DNA of 14,620 nucleotides, from the NCBI GenBank assembly GCA_023807065.1, contig JAJJLU010000099.1:1-14620 (forward strand), written 5' to 3'. Below are positions 8,019-14,620 of this stretch, one piece after another (position 1 is the first letter of the stretch; each line of letters begins with the position of its first letter). A program made the position numbers and the translations under genes. Source of the stretch: Isotricha intestinalis. Taxonomy: Eukaryota; Ciliophora; Litostomatea; Vestibuliferida; Isotrichidae. The notes beneath the pieces were generated by a model. The model worked only from the letters and a program-made list of their open reading frames with translations, did not search any database and had not been told where the DNA came from.

Positions 8019-9065
8019 ATGGGTTGTTGTACTCAATCAGAATCTCAATTTTTTCCTCAATCTCCAAAAGTAAAACTTAGCAGATTAGATTTCGAAGATA
8101 TAAAACTTTTAGGAATAGGTTCATTTGGAAAAGTACTTTTAGTACGTAAAAATTCAAATTCTAAATTATATGCAATGAAAATATTAAAAAAGCAAAAATT
8201 AAGAAAAACAAATCAACAAGAACACACAAAATCAGAAAGAAATTTATTAGTAAAACTAAATTCTCCATTTATAGTAACTTTATATTATGCATTTCAAGAT
8301 AAAATACATTTATATATTGTAACTGAATTTATGCAAGGAGGAGAATTATTTTTTCATTTATATAGAGAAACTTTTTTTGAAAATGAAAAAGCTAAATTTT
8401 ATGCTGCAGAAATAATTTTAGCTTTAAATTATATTCACTCAAATAATATGATATATAGAGATTTAAAACCAGAAAATATTTTATTAGGAAAAGATGGTCA
8501 TATAAAATTAACTGATTTTGGAATGTGTAAAATATTATCTAAAAAAAAAAAGAAAACTTTTACTATATGTGGAACTCCTCAATATATTGCTCCTGAAATT
8601 TTAGAAAATAAAGGTTATGATTATAAATGTGATTATTGGAGTTTAGGTTGTTTAACTTATGAAATGTTAGTTGGAAATCCTCCTTTTAAATTAGATAAAA
8701 ATAAATTAGATTTAAGTGTTTTTAATAATAAAATTTTCTATCCTAATTCTTTAACTATTGAAGCTAAAAAATTCTTAAGTGAATTATTAATTGTTGATCC
8801 TAATAAAAGATTAGGAAGTGGAAAAAATGGTTTTCAAAATATTAAAAATCATGATTTTTTTAAAGGTTTAAATTGGGATGATTTAGAACAAAAAAAAATT
8901 TTACCTCCTTTTGTTCCTAATATTTTAAATGACACTGATTTACAAAATTTTGATAAACTTTTCACTGGAGAAAAAATCGAAGAAAGTGAAGGAAGTATTT
9001 CTTATAGAGGTGAACAAAGTCATTATGCTGATTTTACTTTTGTTAATAATACTAGTCTTGTTTAA
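8019..9065 (+). CDS. AGC-family Ser/Thr protein kinase (AKT/SGK/S6K-like), MGCC N terminus
   Basis: This intronless 348-aa protein has a complete kinase core. The Gly loop is GIGSFGKV at 32-39, the ATP Lys is K54, the helix-C Glu is E73, the catalytic loop is YRDLKPEN at 146-153, DFG is at 166-168 and APE is at 191-193. The activation segment contains Thr182 in TICGTPQYIAPE, the site PDK1 phosphorylates in AGC kinases. A full AGC tail follows: a PPFVPN...DTDLQNFDKLF segment, then the hydrophobic motif Y336-x-x-F-T340-F at the extreme C terminus. Activation by PDK1-like and TORC2-like inputs is therefore expected by family analogy. There is no PH or PX domain. Instead the protein begins MGCC, so Gly2 myristoylation plus Cys3/Cys4 palmitoylation could anchor it to membranes. 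Residue 6 is Gln rather than the favoured small residue, so myristoylation is less certain. A Lys run (175-179) in the activation segment is unusual. Confidence 0.93.
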   Translation: MGCCTQSESQFFPQSPKVKLSRLDFEDIKLLGIGSFGKVLLVRKNSNSKLYAMKILKKQKLRKTNQQEHTKSERNLLVKLNSPFIVTLYYAFQDKIHLYIVTEFMQGGELFFHLYRETFFENEKAKFYAAEIILALNYIHSNNMIYRDLKPENILLGKDGHIKLTDFGMCKILSKKKKKTFTICGTPQYIAPEILENKGYDYKCDYWSLGCLTYEMLVGNPPFKLDKNKLDLSVFNNKIFYPNSLTIEAKKFLSELLIVDPNKRLGSGKNGFQNIKNHDFFKGLNWDDLEQKKILPPFVPNILNDTDLQNFDKLFTGEKIEESEGSISYRGEQSHYADFTFVNNTSLV

Positions 9066-9157
9066 TTTAAGATTTTTATAAATTTTTTATTTTTTTAATT
9101 TTTCCTTGTTTTCTGAGAAACTATTTTTTTATACTAATTTGATTTGTTATAATTTTT

Positions 9158-10489
9158 TTAAGGCTTTATATTTTTTTTCTTGGACTTTTTACTCTTTTTT
9201 TTCTCTTCTGAATCACTTTCTTCTTTATAATTTATTTTTTTTTGTTCTCTCAAATAATATCTTTCGTTTATTTTTTGTTCTGTATTTGCGTCACCGTTGT
9301 TATTATTAATATTTTTGTTAATATTTTTTGTATTAAGATTATTTTCACTCAACATTTCACTTTTATGAATATTTATTTTATCATTTTCACATTTATCATT
9401 ATTTATTTTATCATTAACTTGTTGTTGGTATATTTTGAATTTTTCATTAATATTTAAATTGTTATTTTCTTTTTCATTTTTCTTTTTTTTTGATGGAGAA
9501 TTGTTTTCTTTATTCTCCTTATATATTTTTTCTCCTTTTTTACCATCTTTTTTTTCTTCTTTATTTTTTGGTTTATTACTATTTTTATTATCCTTATCAT
9601 TATTAGAATAAATTTTACCCTCATTATTTTCATTATTACCATTACTTTTAATATTTATATTATCATAATTATTATTTACAAAACCATTAATTTCATTTTC
9701 TTTATAGTTATCTTCATCTTCATCAAAATCTTCATTTCCAAATTTAATATTCATTTCATTATAAAAATTAGAATTTTTGATTTTATCTTGATGGTCCCAC
9801 ATCTTACAAATTATTCTCCCTAAAATAAAGGAATCGAAAATTCCATGATGAAAATCTTTAGTATTAGTTCTAATATTATAATATTTACTTAAATCATAAA
9901 GAGTACCTCCCATATTAGAATCATATATTCCCATTTTTCTCCATTTTCTTGTAATTTTTAAAGAACAAATACATTTATTTAAAGGAATTTCTTTCATATT
10001 TAAATTTTTTAATTCTTTGTTAATAAACATTAAATCAAAATTAACATTATGTGTAATAATCATTGAATCACCAACAAATCTAATAAAATCATTCATACAG
10101 TTTTTTAAATTATTATTTCTCTCTGAAGCATAATCTTCTATATAATATAAATAAGATAATTTATTAGATTCTCTTGGATGAAAATAGGCATTATACATTA
10201 TTCCAGTTATTTGTTTATTTATTACTTCAATAGCACTTATTGATATTAATGTATCATTATGTGATAACCCTGTTGTTTCTGTATCTAATATTATATATCT
10301 TTTATCACTTTCTGGAAAATATGATAATGGTTTTTCTTTTTTATTTATTCTTTTCTTTTCTATATCATCATATTTATTGTGTTGATTAATGTTGACTTTT
10401 CCATTTTTATTAATAGATTCAGGTCTTTCTATATTATTATTTTGATTTCTTCCTGGAAATAATTTATTAGAAATTTCTTTTAAATCCAT
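9158..10489 (-). CDS. DnaQ-like DEDDh 3'-5' exonuclease with long disordered tail
   Basis: This 443-aa protein has an exonuclease domain at about residues 62-230. Exo I is LDTETTGL with D69 and E71, Exo II is ITHNVNFD with D152, and Exo III is HHGIFDS with H214 and D219. All five DEDDh metal and catalytic residues are therefore present. The segment VINKQITG...YFHP and the overall spacing resemble the epsilon proofreading subunit of bacterial DNA polymerase III (VVNRRLTG, then H.Y..P), more than animal TREX or RNase T types as far as I can judge by eye. The family removes nucleotides from 3' ends of DNA or RNA. Residues 1-60 are polar. Residues from about 236 to 443 are Asn/Lys/Glu-rich with acidic runs (EDFDEDED) and a basic end (KKSKKSKKK) that could be a nuclear localisation signal. 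It converges on the kinase gene with a 92-nt gap and diverges from the next gene with only 69 nt. Bacterial origin is possible. Confidence 0.88.
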   Translation of the reverse strand: MDLKEISNKLFPGRNQNNNIERPESINKNGKVNINQHNKYDDIEKKRINKKEKPLSYFPESDKRYIILDTETTGLSHNDTLISISAIEVINKQITGIMYNAYFHPRESNKLSYLYYIEDYASERNNNLKNCMNDFIRFVGDSMIITHNVNFDLMFINKELKNLNMKEIPLNKCICSLKITRKWRKMGIYDSNMGGTLYDLSKYYNIRTNTKDFHHGIFDSFILGRIICKMWDHQDKIKNSNFYNEMNIKFGNEDFDEDEDNYKENEINGFVNNNYDNINIKSNGNNENNEGKIYSNNDKDNKNSNKPKNKEEKKDGKKGEKIYKENKENNSPSKKKKNEKENNNLNINEKFKIYQQQVNDKINNDKCENDKINIHKSEMLSENNLNTKNINKNINNNNGDANTEQKINERYYLREQKKINYKEESDSEEKKKSKKSKKKNIKP

Positions 10490-10558
10490 TTTTTTGTAAC
10501 ATTAATCAACAAATATTTGAAATATCAATAAAATTAATTTTTAAATTTAATTTATTAT
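10490..10558. promoter_or_regulatory. Very short divergent promoter spacer, 69 nt
   Basis: The start codons of the exonuclease gene (minus) and the organic-cation-transporter-like gene (plus) are only 69 nt apart. Both promoters and 5' leaders must fit in this nearly pure A/T sequence or overlap the coding regions. This suggests very compact promoters and possibly bidirectional, coupled transcription. Confidence 0.5.
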
Positions 10559-12508
10559 ATGGATAAAAGTAGTAGAATTAATTTAAAAAATGAACCTGAA
10601 AATTTAATAGAATTAGAAAATTTATCATTGAAAAATCGAGACAAAAATTTAGAAGAAATAGAAGAAGAAGAAAAAGAAATAAAAGACAATATAATAGATG
10701 TTCAAAAAAATGAAACGAAAAATATAAAAAAAGAAAAAAAAGAAAAAGAAACAAAAGTGAATATAAATTTATCAGTAGAAGATATATATAAAATAATATC
10801 AAGAAATGGAAAATTAAATAATAAAAAAATAACATTAAAAATACTATATTTATCTTTTACAATTTTATTTTTAAATACTTTCTTTATAATGATAATAGCT
10901 TTTTTAAGACCATCGACAAAAACAAATAAATTTGAATGTTATGATATAATAACAAAAACATATTCAAAATGTTTAATCAAAAATAAATGTAAATGTAAAG
11001 GTTATTATTGTGTAGAATTTTGTTATGAAAAAGATTATATGGAATGTAATAAGATATTTAATTCAATAGTAAATTCAGAAAATAATTCTTATTCATTTAT
11101 TAATTATAATATTATTGATATAAGTTTTATTAAATATGATATAAAAGAAAATGAAAGAAAATCTCTTTTTCAAAAAATAGGAAAATATTATTGTTATTCA
11201 TTATATTTTGAACTTTCATTTATTGGATTATTTATTTTAGGAAGTTTTATTGGTTATTTTGTTTCAGCAATTTTTACTGAAATTTTAGGAAAAAAAAAAA
11301 TTATTTCTTTTTTAGGAATTGGATTATGTATTTCAAATGCTGGAATTTCTATTTTAAGTTATAAATGGTATTTAAAAGATTATTTTTTAATTATTACTAT
11401 TCTTTGGAGTATAAATTTTTTTTTTTTAGGTTTTTTTCTTTTTCCTTTTGATTCAGCTATTTACATTTACACTTTAGAATTAATTCCAAAAACAGATTTT
11501 TTAAAATCAATTAATGGATTAATTTATGAAAAATATTTTATTTCTTTACTTATTTTTTATCTTTTTGAAAATTTTTTTAAACATTATTGGTATTTTTTTC
11601 TATTCTTTGAAATTTATTTAATTGTTTTTATTATTTGCTTTATTTTATTTTATATTGAAACTCCAAGATTTTTTTCAGAAAGAAATGATTTATTTAATAA
11701 AAAATTATCTATTGAACAGTTTTTGAATGGTCTTGTTACTTTTGATTTAGATTCAAATGAAAATCCAAAAAAATTTATAAAAAAAATAAATAAAATTGAA
11801 ACAAACAGTATTGAAAATCAACCTAAAAAATTAATAAACATGAAAATCATAACTCATACTTATCAAAGAAATATTAGAATATATAAAAAAATTTTTATGA
11901 TACAAATTAATTTTTTTTCATTAAATTATTGTTTATATACAATTTTATTTAGTTCAATTTTTGATTTAATGGATCCAAATTCAAAAATAAAAGAAAAAAC
12001 AAAAGTAGGTTATTTATTTTATTTAATTGTATTATTTCCTTTGTTACAATTTCCATCATATTTTTGTTATGAATTAATAGATTTAGATAAATTTATAATG
12101 TTCTTTTTATTTTTATTATCTTTTCTTCCTTTTAATTATGATATAAATAAATTAAAATTTGATAATGATAGAAATAATTTATTTTATGGAATTGGAGTTG
12201 AAGAAATGGAAGAAAATTCTTCTTATATTCATGCAACAAGTCTTTGGATTATTACTTTTATTATTTCTATTTTTAATATTATGATTTTATTACAAGCTTC
12301 TACTTTATATAGAACTTATTTTTATTTTAAATTACAAACTATTAATTCTTTTACTGTATTCTTCTCTTTTTTTTCTATTTATTTAACTGAAACGCCTTTA
12401 ATTTTAGTTTCTATTCTTTCTTTTTTTACTTTTTTGATTTTTACAATTATGAGAATTAAATGGAAATTTGATCCTTTTGAAGAAGAAATTGATATTGAAA
12501 ATGAATAA
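10559..12508 (+). CDS. MFS transporter, organic-cation/sugar-porter-like (SLC22/SLC2 type)
   Basis: This 649-aa membrane protein has a charged cytoplasmic N terminus of about 90 residues (Glu and Lys runs) and TM1 at about 94-117. A large loop of about 95 residues between TM1 and TM2 holds seven Cys (127, 138, 144, 146, 151, 155, 163). A big Cys-bearing TM1-TM2 loop is a hallmark of SLC22 organic ion transporters. After TM2, FILGSFIGYF...EILGKKK (226-247) corresponds to the G..iG....D..GR[KR] signature. IETPRFFSE at about 366-374, after TM6, corresponds to the ESPRWL motif of sugar porters and SLC22, followed by the usual central cytoplasmic loop. About twelve TM segments are expected. The loop Cys probably form extracellular disulfides. 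It lies head-to-tail with the next MFS gene. The substrate is unknown. Confidence 0.8.
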   Translation: MDKSSRINLKNEPENLIELENLSLKNRDKNLEEIEEEEKEIKDNIIDVQKNETKNIKKEKKEKETKVNINLSVEDIYKIISRNGKLNNKKITLKILYLSFTILFLNTFFIMIIAFLRPSTKTNKFECYDIITKTYSKCLIKNKCKCKGYYCVEFCYEKDYMECNKIFNSIVNSENNSYSFINYNIIDISFIKYDIKENERKSLFQKIGKYYCYSLYFELSFIGLFILGSFIGYFVSAIFTEILGKKKIISFLGIGLCISNAGISILSYKWYLKDYFLIITILWSINFFFLGFFLFPFDSAIYIYTLELIPKTDFLKSINGLIYEKYFISLLIFYLFENFFKHYWYFFLFFEIYLIVFIICFILFYIETPRFFSERNDLFNKKLSIEQFLNGLVTFDLDSNENPKKFIKKINKIETNSIENQPKKLINMKIITHTYQRNIRIYKKIFMIQINFFSLNYCLYTILFSSIFDLMDPNSKIKEKTKVGYLFYLIVLFPLLQFPSYFCYELIDLDKFIMFFLFLLSFLPFNYDINKLKFDNDRNNLFYGIGVEEMEENSSYIHATSLWIITFIISIFNIMILLQASTLYRTYFYFKLQTINSFTVFFSFFSIYLTETPLILVSILSFFTFLIFTIMRIKWKFDPFEEEIDIENE

Positions 12509-12643
12509 ATTTAAACATTTATTTGTTTATATATTATTTTTATATAATTTTTTACTAAATTTAAATTTATTGATAATTAAAATTTTATGATTTTTTTTTC
12601 TTTAAATTAATTTTGAATAATTAACAAATTTATTTTTTTAAAT

Positions 12644-14299
12644 ATGGAATCAACAAATAATAATTTTTCACCTTTTGAATCAATTTCAATAAAAAAATTT
12701 CAGAATTCAAAAAAAGTTTTATTTTTCTTTTTGTTTTTTTTAGAAATAATAACAAATATAGACACAGGAATATTTATATGTTCATATAAAAATGGGTTTA
12801 AAATGTCGGATATATCATATTCAATGATAGGTTCTTTTTCTTCTTTAGGAAGAGCATTTTTTCCTATATTTTTTACTCCAATATTTAATAGAAAAAACAG
12901 AATAAAAAATTATTATATAACTGGAATAATGATTAAATCAATTTCATATTTTTTTTATTATTTTATTGATTCAGAAATAATATTTTACTCATTAAGATTT
13001 ATTTCAGGAGGGATTCAAATATTTAATATGATATTTTTCCCTTCTTGGATTATAGATAATTTAAAATCTAATTTTTTAAATTATTTATCTCAAATAGGAA
13101 AATTAATGGGAATTACATTTGGTTATTATATAACTATAAAAGAAGGAAATAATAGCAATGAACATTATAAAAATAATTTTGGTTTTTATGGTATAATATT
13201 ATTATTTTCTTCATTTATTTTAATAATAATACCTGGAAAATTATTTATTTGTCAAAAAACAATTTATAATAAAAAAAAGCAAAGTGAAAAAGGAGAATTG
13301 TTAAGTGATTTTGATAATGGAGTTTTAAATACAAATACTTTAAATCAATTAAGAAGTAGTAATAAAGATGATAGTGATGAAGAAGAAGATAAAATATATA
13401 ATTTTTCTCTTGAAGAAAATAATCATAAAAATATTGAATCAATTAAAAAAAAATGGAAATTTTATATAAGTAAAATGATTTTTACTCCTATTTTTTTATT
13501 TTCATGTTTTTCAAGAATTTTTTACTCTAATATTTTTTCTGTTTTATTATTTTGGTTTAATGATTATGTTTATTTTTTTCATGTTATTCCTAATTTTTAT
13601 TCTTATTTACTTTTTTTCATTATTATTATTGTTTCTCCTCTTTTTGGATTGGTTTTAAATAATTTTATCATGAATATTATTTATAAAAATCAAGAAAAAA
13701 ACAAATTAATTGTTATAATCATTTTTTCTGTTACCTCAGTAATTTTATCTTTAATTTATAATTTAATCAATTCTTTTTATTCTTTTATTTTCTTAACTTG
13801 GATTTTTATGTTTTGTTTGACATTTCCTTTAAATTCAATGATTGAATTTAATTTAAATTCAACATATCATATTTTTAAAAAAGAAGGTTTTATTATTTCA
13901 AATTTATTAATAAATATATTTGGAAATTCTCTTGGAATTTTTTTTTATGGAAAAATGAAGAATAGAATAAATATATTTAATTACATAATATATACATCTT
14001 TAATAAATATGATTTTTACAATATCATGTGTGTATTTTAAATGGAATGGTACTCAAAAAAATCTTTATAAACAGAAACAGAAAACTTCTCAAATTTCTCA
14101 AGGTACAAATTATTTGAGATTTTCAAGGACTTCAGAATTAAAGGAAGACATCAATAAATTCAATGAAGAAATAAACTTACCACAATTAAGAATCTCAATT
14201 GATGATAATGACATTGAAGATGATGAACAAATTAATGATAATTCACATATTTTAAATATAAAAAATTTCCTAAAAAAGGATAATCAATATAAACTATAA
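12644..14299 (+). CDS. Divergent MFS-like multipass transporter
   Basis: This 551-aa protein has two blocks of hydrophobic segments separated by an acidic, Asn/Ser/Glu-rich loop (about 203-275), the usual 6+6 layout of MFS carriers. TM1 includes ITNIDTGIF (36-44), which recalls the N.DRG/N.ID.. motif of TM1 in Spinster-like and related MFS families. A short loop FNRKNRIKNYY (81-91) takes the place of the GxLxDRxGRR motif, and RFISGG (118-123) sits where TM4 usually begins. The match is by pattern only. It could be a lineage-specific MFS branch. The C-terminal 90 residues are soluble and polar. It is transcribed toward the right telomere, 273 nt from the first repeat unit, and lies 135 nt downstream of the other MFS gene with no sign of a common transcript beyond that spacing. 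Confidence 0.7.
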   Translation: MESTNNNFSPFESISIKKFQNSKKVLFFFLFFLEIITNIDTGIFICSYKNGFKMSDISYSMIGSFSSLGRAFFPIFFTPIFNRKNRIKNYYITGIMIKSISYFFYYFIDSEIIFYSLRFISGGIQIFNMIFFPSWIIDNLKSNFLNYLSQIGKLMGITFGYYITIKEGNNSNEHYKNNFGFYGIILLFSSFILIIIPGKLFICQKTIYNKKKQSEKGELLSDFDNGVLNTNTLNQLRSSNKDDSDEEEDKIYNFSLEENNHKNIESIKKKWKFYISKMIFTPIFLFSCFSRIFYSNIFSVLLFWFNDYVYFFHVIPNFYSYLLFFIIIIVSPLFGLVLNNFIMNIIYKNQEKNKLIVIIIFSVTSVILSLIYNLINSFYSFIFLTWIFMFCLTFPLNSMIEFNLNSTYHIFKKEGFIISNLLINIFGNSLGIFFYGKMKNRINIFNYIIYTSLINMIFTISCVYFKWNGTQKNLYKQKQKTSQISQGTNYLRFSRTSELKEDINKFNEEINLPQLRISIDDNDIEDDEQINDNSHILNIKNFLKKDNQYKL

Positions 14300-14572
14300 C
14301 ATAATAAAATATAAATAAAAAATATAATTAATCAAAAAGAAAAATATAATAGGAAAATACAAAAAAAAAAATGAATTAAATATAAAAATAAGTGAAAAAA
14401 AGTCTACCAAAGAATAAAATATAAGAAGAACAAAAAAAGAAGACAGATAATGAGTGCTATATTTTAGGTAATTGAGAGTGAGATATTTTTTTTAAAACAT
14501 AAATATGTTCATTAATATTAAATAAATAAATAAAGATTAAATTATTATTTATTTTTTCATTTCTTTTTTCTC
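14300..14572. other. Right subtelomeric region, 273 nt
   Basis: This holds the 3' flank of the last gene and then non-coding AT-rich DNA up to the telomere. I see no open frame of note, no repeat shared with the left subtelomere by eye, and no RNA gene. The stretch at about 14441-14490 (around GACAGATAATGAGTGC and TTGAGAGTGAGA) is less AT-extreme than its surroundings. It could hold a processing or chromosome-breakage-associated element, but nothing specific can be named. Confidence 0.5.
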
Positions 14573-14620
14573 ATTGGGGATTGGGGATTGGGGATTGGGG
14601 ATTGGGGATTGGGGATTGGG
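14573..14620. repeat. Right telomere, (ATTGGGG)x6 plus partial
   Basis: Six exact tandem copies of ATTGGGG are followed by ATTGGG at the window end. The G-rich strand runs 5'-3' toward the terminus, as in eukaryotic telomeres. The unit equals the inverse complement of the left-end repeat, so the molecule is capped at both ends. The transition from unique sequence (TTTTTTCTC) is abrupt, as expected where telomerase adds repeats directly to a broken end. Confidence 0.95.

Noticed and set aside
9106..9457. Small Phe/Leu-rich plus-strand frames
   Set aside because: They are antisense to the low-complexity Lys/Asn/Glu tail of the exonuclease gene.
1..14620. Mobile element, CRISPR array, prophage or bacterial defence island
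   Set aside because: No terminal inverted repeats, transposase or reverse-transcriptase motifs, spaced direct repeats or phage genes are visible. The genes are eukaryotic in type and the ends are telomeres.

Overview
This window is a complete, very AT-rich linear chromosome of 14.6 kb. The left end begins with two copies of AATCCCC and the right end finishes with six full copies plus one partial copy of ATTGGGG. These are the same 7-nt telomere repeat (GGGGATT on the G strand) in the two orientations expected of true chromosome ends. A telomere-capped molecule this small, packed with eight eukaryotic protein genes and with very short introns, points to a ciliate somatic (macronuclear) minichromosome. 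The long reading frames have no internal TAA, TAG or TGA. Seven genes end in TAA and one in TGA, so the code looks standard, which is a minority state among ciliates. Standard code, extreme AT content and a small multigene chromosome would suit a litostome such as a rumen trichostome, or another standard-code lineage. That placement is inference. The 7-nt repeat differs from the GGGGTT, GGG(G/T)TT and GGGGTTTT types of Tetrahymena, Paramecium and spirotrichs.

Layout from left to right: left telomere (1-14); an unrecognised 833-aa protein on the minus strand (142-2643); a gene-poor gap (2644-3186); an OFA/monocarboxylate-type MFS transporter on the plus strand with two tiny introns (3187-4960); a Has1/DDX18-type DEAD-box RNA helicase on the minus strand (5157-6563); a gap with exon-like scraps (6564-6963); an unrecognised basic 294-aa protein on the minus strand (6964-7848); an AGC protein kinase with an MGCC N terminus on the plus strand (8019-9065); a DnaQ-like 3'-5' exonuclease with a long low-complexity tail on the minus strand (9158-10489); an organic-cation/sugar-porter-like MFS transporter on the plus strand (10559-12508); a third, divergent MFS protein on the plus strand (12644-14299); a 273-nt subtelomere; and the right telomere (14573-14620).

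The genes do not form an obvious pathway. Three of the eight are MFS transporters from three different branches, so nutrient or ion uptake is over-represented. The others are a ribosome-biogenesis helicase, a signalling kinase, a nucleic-acid exonuclease and two proteins I cannot place. Both end genes are transcribed toward their telomere, so all promoters lie inside the chromosome, in short divergent spacers (about 69, 170 and 543 nt) or head-to-tail gaps. I see no tRNA, rRNA, CRISPR array, insertion sequence, phage genes or bacterial-style defence system. The points most worth following are the intact chromosome itself with its unusual telomere, the standard code, the bacterial-looking exonuclease, and the exon-like relic at 6638-6903.
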